Shown here in pieces: positions 41,279 through 53,295 of a stretch of 60,130 nt of DNA. Every line of letters begins with the position of its first letter. Position 1 is the first letter of the stretch. The notes below the pieces were generated by a model, which searched no databases, was not told where the DNA came from, and was given only the letters and a program-made list of their open reading frames with translations. The stretch is from Desulfonatronum sp. (GTDB lineage Bacteria; Desulfobacterota; Desulfovibrionia; Desulfovibrionales; Desulfonatronaceae). A program made the position numbers and the translations under genes. The stretch is taken from contig DSBL01000130.1 in NCBI GenBank assembly GCA_011049455.1, positions 1 through 60,130 of the forward strand. The letters run 5' to 3'.

Positions 41279-42529
41279 CTAATCCGCCTGCTTGCGGAGA
41301 AATGATGGAATCTCGAATTCCTCTTCGTCAAAAATAAAATCCTCGCCTCCGCCCGCCGCGGCCTTGAGCGCCTTGTTCGGGGCCTGATTCGGCAGGCCCT
41401 GGTCGAATTTTCCGCCCTTGCGCAGATACGCGGGGATGCTTCTATCTTCTCCATGATAGGGAACATGCGGCCTGCGGCCGGCCGAGGCGGACGAAGAACC
41501 GCCCATGGCCGCGCCGCGCACCCCCAGGTCCATGACCCTGTTCCCCTCCTCGCTGCGCACGGCATTGCCCGCTGTCTCGCCGATGCCCGTGGCGATCACC
41601 GTGATGCGCATCTCGTCCCCGGCTTCCTCGTCGAACACCGTGCCGAAAAAGATCTTGGCGTCCTCGTGCGCGGCCTCGGAAATAATGCTGGCGGCCTCGC
41701 TGACCTCGTCAATGGTCATGTCCGGCGTGCAGGTGATGTTCAACAAAACGCCCTTGGCGCCGTCAATGCTCACGTCCTCCAGCAGCGGACTGTTGATGGC
41801 CTTCAAGGCGGCCTCTCTGGCCCGGCCCTCGCCCTTGGCAATGCCCGTGCCCATCATGGCCAGTCCCATTTCCGACATCACGGCCTTGACGTCCGCGAAA
41901 TCCAGGTTGATCAGGCCGGGCACCATGATCAAGTCGGAAATGCCCTTGACCGCGTAATACAGAACCTCGTCGGCTTTTTTGAGCATCTCCAGAAACGCCG
42001 CCTTTTTGGAGGCCAGGGACAGCAGCCGGTCGTTGGGGATGGTGATGATCGTGTCCACCACCTCGGCCAGGGCCGCGGCTCCCTTTTCCGCCTGCAGCAG
42101 GCGCTTTTTCCCCTCAAAATAAAACGGCTTGGAAACCACGGCCACTGTCAGCGCCCCCATTTCCCTGGCCACCTGGGCGATCACCGGCGCGGCGCCGGTG
42201 CCTGTCCCGCCGCCCATGCCCGCGGTCACGAAGACCATGTCCGCCGGAGCAAGCATCTTGCGGATCGCATCCACGCTTTCCAGGGCCGCGTCCCGCCCGA
42301 TGTCGGGATTGGCGCCCGCGCCCAATCCCTTGGTCAACTTCACGCCCAGCTGGATCTTGTGTTCGGCCTTGGATCTGTTCAGGGCCTGCAGGTCCGTGTT
42401 GGCCGTGATGAACGTGACCCCCTTGAGCGATGAACAGATCATGTTATTCACCGCATTGCCTCCACCGCCGCCGATGCCGACCACCTTGATCAGGGCGTTG
42501 CTTTCGTTTTCCAGTTCCATGAATTCCAT
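41279..42529 (-). CDS. ftsZ: Cell division protein FtsZ
   Basis: A 416-residue tubulin-like GTPase that forms the Z ring. Tubulin signature [13 protein letters not shown], nucleotide loop [17 protein letters not shown]7 loop region [15 protein letters not shown]. The C-terminal tail ends with [10 protein letters not shown], the conserved peptide that binds FtsA. The ATG at 42529 (MEFMELE) follows an AGGAGG Shine-Dalgarno; a start at 42571 would add 14 residues. It is the last gene of the dcw block, 58 bp after ftsA. Confidence 0.98.
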   Translation of the reverse strand: MEFMELENESNALIKVVGIGGGGGNAVNNMICSSLKGVTFITANTDLQALNRSKAEHKIQLGVKLTKGLGAGANPDIGRDAALESVDAIRKMLAPADMVFVTAGMGGGTGTGAAPVIAQVAREMGALTVAVVSKPFYFEGKKRLLQAEKGAAALAEVVDTIITIPNDRLLSLASKKAAFLEMLKKADEVLYYAVKGISDLIMVPGLINLDFADVKAVMSEMGLAMMGTGIAKGEGRAREAALKAINSPLLEDVSIDGAKGVLLNITCTPDMTIDEVSEAASIISEAAHEDAKIFFGTVFDEEAGDEMRITVIATGIGETAGNAVRSEEGNRVMDLGVRGAAMGGSSSASAGRRPHVPYHGEDRSIPAYLRKGGKFDQGLPNQAPNKALKAAAGGGEDFIFDEEEFEIPSFLRKQAD

Positions 42530-42587
42530 GTTCTCCTCCTCGCGCATTGCGTGTTTTTCCAGCGTCCTCACGCTTTTTCAGTCCACC

Positions 42588-43829
42588 TCAGGAAATATCC
42601 GAAAACCATTTGCGCATTCTGGTCAGAATGCGGTTAAAAATGTGCGCGTCCCTGATCCGGAAGCGTTGATCCAACCCTTCCTTGCGCGCTCCATACATCA
42701 AAAGCCCCACTGCCGTGGAAAACATGGGGCTCATCACCACGTCCTTCAATCCGCCCACCTCCCTGGGATAGCCCACGCGGGCGGGCAGATTGAAAATTTG
42801 CTCCCCCAGCTCGGTTATGCCGTCCAAAAGAGCCGTGCCTCCGGTGAACACCACGCCCGCGCCGACCATGCTCCGACACCCGGACTGGGCCAGATCCTGC
42901 TCCACCAGGGCCAAAATTTCCTCCACCCGCGGTTCGCAAATCTCCGCCAGCACGCGCCGGGAAACCCGCCGGGGATCGCGGCCCCCCACACTGGGGACCT
43001 CGATGATTTCATCCTTTTGCACGATGTCGGTCAAAGCGCAGCCGTATTTGATCTTGATCTTTTCCGCGGCCAGCATGGGCGTGCGCAAGCCAAAGGCAAT
43101 GTCATTGGTCAGGTTGCTGCCGCCCAGGGCCAGCACCGAGGTGTATTTGATGGAATTGTTCGCGAAGATGGCCACATCCGTGGTGCCCCCGCCCAGATCC
43201 ACCAGGGCCACGCCGATTTCCCGCTCCTCCGGCGTGAGCACGGCCTCGGCCGAGGCCAGGGATTCCAGCACGATGTCGGCCACGTCCAGCCCGGCCCGAT
43301 GGCAGGATCGAATGATGTTCTGCGCGCTGCTCACCGCGCCGGTGACAATGTGCACCTTCACCTCCAGACGCACCCCGGCCATGCCGATGGGGTCGGCGAT
43401 GCCGCCCTGCTCGTCCACGATGAACTCCTGGGGCAGGATGTGAATCACCTCCCGGTCCAGAGGAATGGCCACGGCCTTGGCCGCATCCAAAACCCGCTCC
43501 ACATCCCTGGGACCGACTTCCCCGCCCTTGACCGCGATCACCCCGTGGCTGTTGAACCCCTTGATGTGGCTCCCGGCAATGCCGGCATAGACGGATCGGA
43601 TCTCGCACCCGGCCATCAACTCCGCCTCTTCCAAGGCCTTTTTGATGCATTGCACGGTCTGCTCAATATTCACCACCACGCCCTTGCGCAGTCCCGAGGA
43701 CGGACAGGTGCCGATGCCCACCACGTCCACGCCGTTGGGAGTGGCCTCGCCCACCACGGTGCAGATCTTGGTGGTGCCGATATCCAGGCCGACAATGAGT
43801 TCTGATTTGCCAGATGCTTTTTTCGTCAC
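42588..43829 (-). CDS. ftsA: Cell division protein FtsA
   Basis: A 413-residue actin-like ATPase tethering FtsZ to the membrane. Actin-fold phosphate loops: VGLDIGTTKICTVVGE and ALVDLGGGTTDVAIF; adenosine-binding FTGGTALLDGITELGE. The C-terminal MRKWFSDIS is the amphipathic membrane-targeting helix. It sits between ftsQ and ftsZ, separated from ftsQ by 161 bp, the longest gap within the cluster, which suggests an internal promoter for ftsAZ. Confidence 0.97.
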   Translation of the reverse strand: MTKKASGKSELIVGLDIGTTKICTVVGEATPNGVDVVGIGTCPSSGLRKGVVVNIEQTVQCIKKALEEAELMAGCEIRSVYAGIAGSHIKGFNSHGVIAVKGGEVGPRDVERVLDAAKAVAIPLDREVIHILPQEFIVDEQGGIADPIGMAGVRLEVKVHIVTGAVSSAQNIIRSCHRAGLDVADIVLESLASAEAVLTPEEREIGVALVDLGGGTTDVAIFANNSIKYTSVLALGGSNLTNDIAFGLRTPMLAAEKIKIKYGCALTDIVQKDEIIEVPSVGGRDPRRVSRRVLAEICEPRVEEILALVEQDLAQSGCRSMVGAGVVFTGGTALLDGITELGEQIFNLPARVGYPREVGGLKDVVMSPMFSTAVGLLMYGARKEGLDQRFRIRDAHIFNRILTRMRKWFSDIS

Positions 43830-43990
43830 CCTGTTTTCTCCTCGCTGTGTTCCAAACTACCTGTTGATGCGGTCCTTCACCTGCAATCCGTTCAAAAAAA
43901 CCGCCCACAAGGCGTGATACCCTGGCACGACTGCAGGGTCCGTCCTCACGCGCGGGGAGGGGCAATCTTGGGGCGCAAGAAAGCCGTCTT

Positions 43991-44911
43991 TCATCGGCTT
44001 GCCCTGGCCTGCACCCAGACCTTGCCGGACATGATCGCCATGCGCCCGACCAGATCCAATTCCCCCCGGGTCCGCAAATCCTGCCAGACCCAATTCAAAA
44101 GCCGGCCGTGCTCCCGCCAGACGCTGAGGTCCATGTCCACCTCCATGCCCCGATCTTCCAGGTAGACGCGCACGATGTTCGCTTCTTCCACCTTGAGCCA
44201 GGCAATCTCTGAAAACCCGAAGGGATACTCCATGCGTTCCACCGCGTGCATCCACTGCTGCAGGACCTCGGTATCCGGCTGGGCCTCCTCCTCGACGATC
44301 AGGGCGGGCAGGGAAACAAACCGGCCCAATTCCACCGGGACAATGGGCCTGCCGAAACGGTCCGCGTAAAAGAGCACACCGCTTTGTTGAATCCAGAAAA
44401 ACGGTTCCCGCTCCACGACCTGAATGCTCACCCCGTGCGGGAGGATCCGGCGCACGGTGGCGCTCTCCACCCAGGGACTCCTGAGCAGCCTGGCGTTGAT
44501 CTCCCCCAAATTGACTTCCAGAATGCTCTCGCCAATGGCGATGCCGCTGAGGTGCAGCAGTTCGGCGTTGGACAACTGCCTGTTTCCGGTGATCTCCACG
44601 TTGCTCACCGCGAAATGCTCCGCCGCGGTCAAGGCCCGATAAACGTGAACCATGCCCAGGCTGACAGCTCCCAGAAGAATCAGAACCAGCACAATGCAGA
44701 CGGCCCAAGCCAGAATTTTGCCCGCATGGACGAAAGCGCCGACCATGCCCGCTTTTGAGGATTTCGCCGCACCCTGGACGCGTTGTCTCGAGGCCTGCTT
44801 GCCGGCCGCGGGTGTGAACAGCGGCCAGAATTTCCGAACCCGCTTGTTGGCCTTGCTTTTCCCAACGCCAAGCCAGCCCCCCGGCTTAACCCTGATTTCA
44901 GCGATGCTCAC
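43991..44911 (-). CDS. ftsQ: Cell division protein FtsQ
   Basis: A 306-residue bitopic protein: a long basic cytoplasmic N-terminus of about 65 residues, a transmembrane helix at about 68-90 (WAVCIVLVLILLGAVSLGMV), a POTRA domain (about 98-170, FAVSNVEITGNRQLSNAELL), and a beta domain. The start is GTG at 44911, overlapping the murB stop as GTGA. It links early FtsA/FtsZ to late divisome proteins FtsB/FtsL. The cytoplasmic extension is longer than in E. coli. Confidence 0.93.
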   Translation of the reverse strand: MSIAEIRVKPGGWLGVGKSKANKRVRKFWPLFTPAAGKQASRQRVQGAAKSSKAGMVGAFVHAGKILAWAVCIVLVLILLGAVSLGMVHVYRALTAAEHFAVSNVEITGNRQLSNAELLHLSGIAIGESILEVNLGEINARLLRSPWVESATVRRILPHGVSIQVVEREPFFWIQQSGVLFYADRFGRPIVPVELGRFVSLPALIVEEEAQPDTEVLQQWMHAVERMEYPFGFSEIAWLKVEEANIVRVYLEDRGMEVDMDLSVWREHGRLLNWVWQDLRTRGELDLVGRMAIMSGKVWVQARASR

Positions 44912-45785
44912 GAAACCACCTTGACTTCGGTTTCCAGGCGCAGTCCAAAAATATCCGCGACCCGCTGCCTGGCCAGATCCAGCAATTCCAGGGCGTGTTC
45001 GGACCTGCCGCCTCCCAGATTCACTAAAAAGTTGGCGTGATGCTCGGAAAAAATCATGTTGCCCAGCCGACGGCCCCGCAATCCGGCCTGCTCAAGCAGT
45101 CGGCCGGCAGGCTGCCCGGAAGCGGGATTCTTGAACACGCATCCTGCCGAGGCCATGGTCACGGGCTGACTGGCTTTTTTTTGCATGTAGAACCGGCGCA
45201 TCCCGGCCTGAACCACATTTCTCGGAGCACGCTGCAAACGAAGTTCAGCGCCGAGCATCAGCACGGGCCGGCCCTCCACCTTGGCATCCAGGAACCGGTA
45301 GCCCGCGCGCCATTGTCCCGGTTCGCGCCAGATTGCGCCCTGGGCCGCGGTCCAGACCAAAATCCGGTCCAGGACCTGCGCCATGTCCACGCCATAGGAT
45401 CCCGCGTTCATGGCCACGGCCCCGCCCAGGGATCCGGGGATTCCGGTCAATGCTTCGAGACCGGAAAGGCCCCGGCTGCACAGCCAGCCCAGCAGGCGCG
45501 GCAGACGCATCCCCGCGGAGGCGAAGACAACGGCCGCATCCCTGGTGTCATGCACTATTCGGGGCTGATCCGGCAGGGCAATGCGCACCAGGACCACGGG
45601 AAGATCCCGGTCGGCGGCCAGAATGTTGCTCCCCTCGCCCAGAACCAAGGCCTCGCCTCCCAGCCTGCGCAGCTGCTCGCCCAACGCATCCAGATCTCTC
45701 TCATGCTCCACAACCACCTCGGCCAAAGCCCTTCCGCCGAGCTTCAAGGTCGTCCTGTGCCTTAAAAGCGGACCGGGGCCGATCA

Positions 45786-45789
<4 letters not shown>
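44908..45789 (-). CDS. murB: UDP-N-acetylenolpyruvoylglucosamine reductase
   Basis: A 293-residue FAD enzyme reducing the enolpyruvyl group to make UDP-MurNAc. FAD-binding motifs: [53 protein letters not shown]. The catalytic serine region is [10 protein letters not shown], and the C-terminus has [15 protein letters not shown]. The start is the ATG at 45789, overlapping the murC stop; the frame upstream of it is non-coding overlap with murC. It is a type II-like short MurB. Confidence 0.96.
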
Positions 45790-47150
<1,361 letters not shown>

Positions 47151-47189
47151 GATTTTTGGGTATGGTCTTGGATTCAACGCTTCCCTGGC

Positions 47190-48302
47190 CTAATTATTTG
47201 CATTTTTTCGGGATGCGCCGGCGCCTGTCGTTGCCAGGGCCTCCAGCTCCCGAACCACGTCCTCGGCCGCTTGCGGCCTGCCCAGTTCCGCCGCCGCCCG
47301 GCCCATGGTCCGCAGTTTGCCCGGAATATCCAAAAGATCCTTGATCACGGCCCAAAGCTGCACCTGGACCAGATAGCTCTCCACCAGGACCAGGGCTGCG
47401 CCGGCCTGTTCCAGATGCCTGGCGTTGAGCATCTGGTGGTTGTGCGTGGCATGCGGAAAGGGAATCAGCACGCTGGGCTTGCCCACGGCCGTCAACTCCG
47501 CCAGGGTGGTCGCACCGGCCCGGCAGACCACCACATCGGCCCAGCCATAGGCTTGGGCCATGTCTTCGATAAAGGGCTCCACCTTGGCATCCACGGCCTT
47601 GGCTTCCTGATACGCGGCCAGGACCCGCTGCCAGTCGGCGGAACCGGTCTGATGCCACAGGGAAATATTCTGTTCTGTGAATCCTTCCAGGGATTCGATC
47701 ACGGTCTGATTCACGGCCTTGGCCCCCTGGCTGCCGCCCAGGACCAAAACGTTGCGCCGCGGACTTGCCTCGGCGGATCGATTCTCCCGCAATTCCCGGA
47801 TCGCCCGGCGCAGGGGGTTCCCCGTGACCACGACCTTGCCCGGATCAAACAGGCAATGGTCGTCGGGCAGGGACAGGAACACCTTTTTCGCCACCTTGCC
47901 CAGGAGACGATTGGTCGCTCCGGGAAGCCGGTTCTGTTCATGAATGGCCGTGGGAATGCGCATCATCCAGGCCGCCAGAACCAGAGGAAACCCCGCGTAT
48001 CCGCCGAAGCCCAGGACGACCTCGGGCTTGAAGGAACGCAGCAGCCGCCAGGATTGCCAGAGGCTGCGCGGCAGCCAGCCCATGATCCCCAGGGCTCGCC
48101 AGCCCCGGCCCAAAACGCCGGACACGGGCAGACCGACAAAAGGCAGACCGGCCTTGACCGCCAGCTCCCCCTCCCTGCCGCGCCGGCCCCCCACGAACAT
48201 TACCCGAACCCGGGGGAAACGCGCCAGGATCTCCTCGGCCACGGCCAAGGCCGGGAAAATATGGCCGCCGGTGCCGCCGGTGGTGAGCATGATCCTGTTC
48301 AT
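47190..48302 (-). CDS. murG: UDP-GlcNAc:undecaprenyl-PP-MurNAc-pentapeptide GlcNAc transferase
   Basis: A 370-residue GT-B glycosyltransferase making lipid II on the cytoplasmic membrane face. Motifs: LTTGGTGGHIFPALAVAEE (G-loop 1), VLGFGGYAGFP, IHEQNRLPGATNRLL, VLGGSQGAKAVN (G-loop 3) and VVCRAGATTLAEL with the UDP-binding region. The start is the ATG at 48302, overlapping the ftsW stop as ATGA; the longer open frame upstream is ftsW in another frame. Confidence 0.97.
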   Translation of the reverse strand: MNRIMLTTGGTGGHIFPALAVAEEILARFPRVRVMFVGGRRGREGELAVKAGLPFVGLPVSGVLGRGWRALGIMGWLPRSLWQSWRLLRSFKPEVVLGFGGYAGFPLVLAAWMMRIPTAIHEQNRLPGATNRLLGKVAKKVFLSLPDDHCLFDPGKVVVTGNPLRRAIRELRENRSAEASPRRNVLVLGGSQGAKAVNQTVIESLEGFTEQNISLWHQTGSADWQRVLAAYQEAKAVDAKVEPFIEDMAQAYGWADVVVCRAGATTLAELTAVGKPSVLIPFPHATHNHQMLNARHLEQAGAALVLVESYLVQVQLWAVIKDLLDIPGKLRTMGRAAAELGRPQAAEDVVRELEALATTGAGASRKNANN

Positions 48303-49441
48303 GGGCCCACCCTCCCCCGGGAGAGGTTGAGCAGGACGCCGATGCAAAACAAGGACATGATCAGGCTGGATCCGCCATAGCTGAGAAACGGCATGGGCAC
48401 GCCCTTGGGCGGCACCGTGCCCAGCACCACGGCCATGTTCAAAATCGCTCCCAAGGCCAGGATGAGCACCATGCCGAATCCCACAAATCGTTCCTGCAGA
48501 TCCTGCTGTTGCAAGGCAATGCGCACGCCGCGCCAAAGCAGCAGCCCCAGGACCGCGAAAACAAGGGACAGCCCCAAAAATCCAAGTTCTTCGCCGACAA
48601 CGGCCAAAATGAAATCCGTATGCGCTGCAGGCAAAAAGAACAGTTTTTGCTTGCCTGAACCGAGTCCGGCCCCCAGCCATCCCCCGCTGCCCAGGGCGTA
48701 CAGGGACTGAACCAGCTGATAGCCCATATCCTGGGCGTCCTGGAACGGATCGAGAAAGGCGAACCATCGGCGGAACCGGTACGGCGAACTGAGCACCAGA
48801 TAGGCCCCGGCCATGAGCGCCAGAAACGAAGTGGTGGCCAAATAGACGATCCTGGTTCCCCCCACAAGACTGATGCAGAACAGCAGCAGCAGCAGGGATG
48901 CGGCTCCGCCGAAATCCGGCTGGGCCAGCAGCAGGACGCATAACAATCCGGTGATGCACAGCGGAGGCAGAAATCCCACGTGAAAGGACTTGATCAACTC
49001 CTGCTTGCGACTGAAAAACGACGCCAAATATAAAACCAAAGCCACTTTGGCCACTTCCAGGGGCTGGACGTTCACCGGTCCCAGAGACAGCCAGCGCCGG
49101 GCCCCTCCGGCCTGGACCCCCAGGGGGGAAAAAATCGTCAGGGCCAGCAAACCGACAGCCGCCAGCAGCCAGACATACACCGGCCGCACATACCAGCTCC
49201 GGGGCAGAAAGGCGGCCAGGGTCATGACGCCGAGCCCCGCTGCCAAAAACAGGACATGCTTTTTGAAAAAGAAATACTTGTCCGCCCAGAATCGCTCGGC
49301 CATGATTCCGGTGGCGCTCAGGACCATGATCAGCCCCATGCCTGCGATCAGCAGGGTCAGGATCAGCAGCCAGAAATCCATGCCCGCGCGCGGGACGATC
49401 ATTGCCTCATGGGCCGCGGCGTTACGCGTTGTCCCGGTCAT
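48299..49441 (-). CDS. ftsW: Peptidoglycan glycosyltransferase FtsW (SEDS family)
   Basis: A 380-residue SEDS polymerase with about ten transmembrane helices, acting with FtsI at the septum. Conserved: LPRSWYVRPVY region, LGPVNVQPLEVAKVALVLYLA, QPDFGGAASLLLL, GYQLVQSLYALGSGGWLGAGLGSGKQKLFFLPAAHTDFI, and VPPKGVPMPFLSYGGSSLI. The ATG at 49441 (MTGTTRN) overlaps the murD end by 20 bp and has GGAG upstream; a later ATG (MIVPRAG) is possible. Confidence 0.96.
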   Translation of the reverse strand: MTGTTRNAAAHEAMIVPRAGMDFWLLILTLLIAGMGLIMVLSATGIMAERFWADKYFFFKKHVLFLAAGLGVMTLAAFLPRSWYVRPVYVWLLAAVGLLALTIFSPLGVQAGGARRWLSLGPVNVQPLEVAKVALVLYLASFFSRKQELIKSFHVGFLPPLCITGLLCVLLLAQPDFGGAASLLLLLFCISLVGGTRIVYLATTSFLALMAGAYLVLSSPYRFRRWFAFLDPFQDAQDMGYQLVQSLYALGSGGWLGAGLGSGKQKLFFLPAAHTDFILAVVGEELGFLGLSLVFAVLGLLLWRGVRIALQQQDLQERFVGFGMVLILALGAILNMAVVLGTVPPKGVPMPFLSYGGSSLIMSLFCIGVLLNLSRGRVGP

Positions 49442-50795
49442 GACCGCGCTCCGGCAGGTTTTGCATCTTTTTTTGAAAGGCCATTCCCCTCGCCTTGTAG
49501 TCCGTGAACAGATCAAAACTGGCCGTGGCCGGAGACAAGAGCATCACGTCGCCGAAGCGGGCCTCAGCCCACAAGCGGTCCATGCACTGCTCCAGGGTCG
49601 GTTCCCAGAAATGCGGAACCACGCCCGCCCAGGCCTGTTCAAACACCTCCCGGCCGGCCCCGAACAAACCGACCATACGCACCTTGCGGGCCAGCAACGG
49701 CGCCAGCCCTGCCAGGTCGCCGCCCTTGAACACCCCCCCGGCCAAGAGCAAAATCGGCCGCTCAACGGCCTCCAGGGCCGCGCCCAAGGCCTGCACCGTG
49801 GTCCCCTTGGAATCGTCCACAAAAAGCACGCCCTCGCGCTCGGCCACGGCCTGCAGTCTATGCGGCAGGGCCTGAAACTGGTTCAGCGCTTCCTGGGCCG
49901 CGGCTTGATCAAGGCCGAAAGGCTGGCAGGCCAAAAACGCGGCCTGGATGTTGGACCGGTTGTGTTGTCCAGGCAGACCCGGACAATGCAGCCGCGTGTC
50001 GGTTTGAAAATACACCCGTCTTGATCCGGCGGCCTTGAGGCCGTTTGTCAATCCGCGCAGCTCCTCGGGAAAAACGGCCGTGTCCCCCTCCAGCTGACGG
50101 GCGAACATGGACAGCTTGGCCCGCACGTACTCCTCCATGTCCGCGTGATAATCCAGATGGTTGGGACTGATGTTCAGCAGCACGCCCACCCGGGGCCGAA
50201 ACGTCGGACTGTTCAGGAGCTGAAAGCTGCTGACCTCCAAAACCAGGATCTCCGCCTTGGGCCCCTCAAGTACATGGGCGGACAGGGGCGTGCCGATGTT
50301 CCCCCCCACGAAGACCCGTTGCCCCACGGCCCGGAGAAACAGGCCGATCAGCGTGGTCGTAGTGGTCTTGCCGCTGGTTCCGGTGACCGCGATGATCGGC
50401 TTTTGCACGCAGCGAAACGCCAGTTCCAATTCGGAAATGACTTTGTCCGGCTGCATTTGTCCAAGCCATGGCTCGAGATTGCGCCTGTTCACCCCCGGAC
50501 TGAGGACCGCCAGGGACGCACCCGCGAATTGGCGCTGATCATGTTCCCCGGCAATCAGCTCCCATCCCCTGCCCGCGGCCAGGTCCCGGATGCGGGCCAA
50601 TCCCTCGACATTGCGCTCCACCAGCCTGACCCGAGCGCCCAGACGCTCCAAAAGCCTGGCCGCGGCAACGCCGGACCGGCCGGCGCCGACCACCACGGCG
50701 GTTTCGCCGGGTCTCAACAGGGCCGGTCCGCGCCATATGATCTCGGATGCTTGCTGGAGCATGGTCTTGCCGTTTGTCCAACCCATGTTTTTCAT
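49422..50795 (-). CDS. murD: UDP-N-acetylmuramoylalanine--D-glutamate ligase
   Basis: A 457-residue Mur ligase adding D-glutamate. N-terminal Rossmann domain with VVVGAGRSGVAAARLLERLG, ATP loop AVTGTSGKTTTTTLIG, VLEVSSFQL, NISPNHLDYHADMEEY, FVDDSKGTTVQA and the C-terminal LLSPATASFDLFTDYKARG. ATG at 50795; the gene is spaced 47 bp from mraY, one of the few gaps in the cluster. Confidence 0.97.
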   Translation of the reverse strand: MKNMGWTNGKTMLQQASEIIWRGPALLRPGETAVVVGAGRSGVAAARLLERLGARVRLVERNVEGLARIRDLAAGRGWELIAGEHDQRQFAGASLAVLSPGVNRRNLEPWLGQMQPDKVISELELAFRCVQKPIIAVTGTSGKTTTTTLIGLFLRAVGQRVFVGGNIGTPLSAHVLEGPKAEILVLEVSSFQLLNSPTFRPRVGVLLNISPNHLDYHADMEEYVRAKLSMFARQLEGDTAVFPEELRGLTNGLKAAGSRRVYFQTDTRLHCPGLPGQHNRSNIQAAFLACQPFGLDQAAAQEALNQFQALPHRLQAVAEREGVLFVDDSKGTTVQALGAALEAVERPILLLAGGVFKGGDLAGLAPLLARKVRMVGLFGAGREVFEQAWAGVVPHFWEPTLEQCMDRLWAEARFGDVMLLSPATASFDLFTDYKARGMAFQKKMQNLPERGHDRDNA

Positions 50796-50842
50796 CAACT
50801 GTTAGCGATCCAACGCTCAATTATGTTGCAGGTCCGGCCTGG

Positions 50843-51919
50843 TCATCTCAACTTCAATGCGCTCAGGGAAATCAAGGCCATGATGATCGAGAATATCCAG
50901 CACCTGACGATGATCTTGGATTCCGGCACCCCTTGAAGTTCAAAATGGTGATGCAAAGGGGCCATGCGAAAAATGCGCTTGCCGCCGGTCATCTTGAAAT
51001 ACCCCACCTGGAGGATCACCGAGAGGGTCTCCACCACGAACAGTCCGCCCACCAGAAGCAGCAGCAGTTCCTGCTTGGCCAGCACGGCGATAAATCCCAG
51101 CACGCCGCCCAAACTGAGACTGCCCACGTCGCCCATGAACACTTGGGCCGGATAGGCGTTGAACCACAAAAAACCCAGCCCGGCTCCGACCAGGGCGGCG
51201 CAGAATACGCTGACCTCCCCCACCCCGGGGACATAGGCCACCTGCAGATACTTGGCGATGTGCACATGTCCGGCCACGTAAACAAAAATTCCGAAGCAGG
51301 CCCCGGCCACGATCAGCGGTCCGATGGCCAGACCGTCCAGGCCGTCGGTCAGGTTCACGCCGTTGGACGAGCCGATCATCACCAGCACGGCAAAGGGGAT
51401 ATAGAACCAGAGCAGATCCGGCTGGAGCATCTTGATGAACGGAAAGTAGAGAATGGTGGAATACGCCGGCTGCAGCAGAAGCAGGGAGATGGCGCCCAGG
51501 GCCACCACGGTCTGGCCCAGCAGTTTTCCGCCGGCGCTGATGCCCTGGTTCTTTTTTTTGACCACCTTCAAAAAGTCATCCCAGAACCCCACCAGGCCGA
51601 ATCCCACGAACACGAAAATGGTCAGCCACAAATAGACGTTGGTCAGATCCCCCCAGAGCAGCACGCTGGAAAGCAAGGAGACCGCGATCAGCAGCCCGCC
51701 CATGGTCGGAGTCCCGGCCTTGCCGTTATGGGTGGGCACATCCTCGCGGATATACTGTCCGCATTTGAGCCTGTTCAGCCAGGCGATGAATCTGGGGCCG
51801 AACACGATGGAAACCACCAGGGCCGTCAGCAGCGCGTACACGGACCGAAACGTGATGTACCGGAAGACATTGAAGACGATGAAATCGCTTCCCAAGGGGT
51901 AGAGCAGATGATAGATCAT
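50843..51919 (-). CDS. mraY: Phospho-N-acetylmuramoyl-pentapeptide transferase
   Basis: A 358-residue membrane enzyme with about ten helices that makes lipid I from UDP-MurNAc-pentapeptide and undecaprenyl phosphate. Active-site motifs: [25 protein letters not shown] (DD pair), [30 protein letters not shown] and [12 protein letters not shown]. The ATG at 51919 overlaps the murF stop by 4 bp. Confidence 0.98.
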   Translation of the reverse strand: MIYHLLYPLGSDFIVFNVFRYITFRSVYALLTALVVSIVFGPRFIAWLNRLKCGQYIREDVPTHNGKAGTPTMGGLLIAVSLLSSVLLWGDLTNVYLWLTIFVFVGFGLVGFWDDFLKVVKKKNQGISAGGKLLGQTVVALGAISLLLLQPAYSTILYFPFIKMLQPDLLWFYIPFAVLVMIGSSNGVNLTDGLDGLAIGPLIVAGACFGIFVYVAGHVHIAKYLQVAYVPGVGEVSVFCAALVGAGLGFLWFNAYPAQVFMGDVGSLSLGGVLGFIAVLAKQELLLLLVGGLFVVETLSVILQVGYFKMTGGKRIFRMAPLHHHFELQGVPESKIIVRCWIFSIIMALISLSALKLR

Positions 51920-53295
51920 GGCGCCGTCTCCGTGCACAAGGCTTCAAGATAGGTTTCCATGGCTCCGCCCCGGGACCCCTTGAACAGAACCACGCCCGCG
52001 TCGGTCTGGACTTCCTTCCAGATCTCGCGCAGGGCTGCAGGGGACTTGAGGACCTGAAACCGTCCGCTCCAGGCCGCGTCGTTCAACCCGTCGAGCACAT
52101 CTTGGGCATGTCGTCCATGGAACAGAACCGCCGCGCACCCCGTTCGGGCCAGGCGTCGCCCCAGTTCCCTGTGGCACTCGGCCGCTTTCCGCCCCAGTTC
52201 CAGCATGTCTCCCAGCACGCAGACCAGGGGCTTGTCCCCGGCCACTTCCCGGGCCCTGCGCAAGGCCGCGGCCATGGACAGGGGGTTGGCGTTGTAGGTG
52301 TCGTCGATGAACAGCCATTCGCCCCAATACCTGACCTGAAATCGCCCCTCAGGCGTGCATGCTCCGGAAAGCCCCTGGCTGATCATAAGGCCGTCGATGC
52401 CCAGCAGCGCCGCGGCGCCCGCCGCGGCCAGCGCGTTTTCCAAAAGCGGCGCGCCGGTCCTGGTCCAGCAGAGTTCCAGATGTCGGCCGTGCAGAACCAG
52501 TTCCATGCGCGTGCAACCGGATTCATCATCCGGCAGGCGGCGCCCGAAAAACTCGGCCTGCGCGTCCACCATGGAAAAGCCGTGCACTTCCGGCAGCAGT
52601 TCTTTGGCCGCCTGCCACAATTCCGCGCAATCCTGGTTGACCAAGGCCGCTCCGCCTTTGGACACGTGCGTAATCAGCGAGGCTTTGGCCCGGGCCACGC
52701 CCTGCACATCGCCCAAGGCCTCCAAGTGGGCCGGGCCGACATTGATCACCAGGGCCAGGTCCGGAACCAGGACCCGACCCAACGCCTCCATGTCCCCGGG
52801 GCGGCTGATGCCCGCCTCCATGACCCAGAACCCTTCCTGCCCCGTGCAGGACAACAGGGACAACGGCAGCCCGATCTGGTTGTTCCTGTTCAAATAATTT
52901 TTGCAGGTTGGCGCGGCCATGGAACAGATTTGGGCCAGCATTTCCTTGACCGTGGTCTTGCCCGCCGAGCCCGTGACGCCCACGACCCTGGCTCTGGTTT
53001 GCACCCTCCAGGCCCGACCCAGGGCGCCCAGGGCTTCCACCGTGTCCGGCACCACCAGGACCGGGGCCTGCGCCTCCACAGCGGGAAGACGACGCTTCGC
53101 CACAATGCCCGTCGCGCCGGCTTGCAGGGCCTGAAGGGCGAAATCATGCCCGTTGGCGCGGGATCCGGGCAGACAAAAAAACAGGTCGCCCATGCCGGCC
53201 GTGCGGCTGTCCATGGATGCTCCCGTGAACTCCACGTTTTCAGCGCGGCCGAAGACCACGGCGTCCATGGCCTCGGCGACATCGGCCAGATTCAT
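51916..53295 (-). CDS. murF: UDP-N-acetylmuramoyl-tripeptide--D-alanyl-D-alanine ligase
   Basis: A 459-residue Mur ligase adding D-Ala-D-Ala. N-terminal substrate-binding domain [22 protein letters not shown] loop [69 protein letters not shown] favour the ATG at 53295, which overlaps the murE stop as ATGA like its neighbours; 53301 is an equal alternative adding two residues. No ddl gene is within the cluster. Confidence 0.96.
   Translation of the reverse strand: MNLADVAEAMDAVVFGRAENVEFTGASMDSRTAGMGDLFFCLPGSRANGHDFALQALQAGATGIVAKRRLPAVEAQAPVLVVPDTVEALGALGRAWRVQTRARVVGVTGSAGKTTVKEMLAQICSMAAPTCKNYLNRNNQIGLPLSLLSCTGQEGFWVMEAGISRPGDMEALGRVLVPDLALVINVGPAHLEALGDVQGVARAKASLITHVSKGGAALVNQDCAELWQAAKELLPEVHGFSMVDAQAEFFGRRLPDDESGCTRMELVLHGRHLELCWTRTGAPLLENALAAAGAAALLGIDGLMISQGLSGACTPEGRFQVRYWGEWLFIDDTYNANPLSMAAALRRAREVAGDKPLVCVLGDMLELGRKAAECHRELGRRLARTGCAAVLFHGRHAQDVLDGLNDAAWSGRFQVLKSPAALREIWKEVQTDAGVVLFKGSRGGAMETYLEALCTETAP

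Noticed and set aside
43830-43990. A small gene in the ftsA-ftsQ gap
   Set aside because: Only an open frame overlapping ftsQ in another phase is present; no ribosome site or family match. The gap more likely holds a promoter, which I cannot place.
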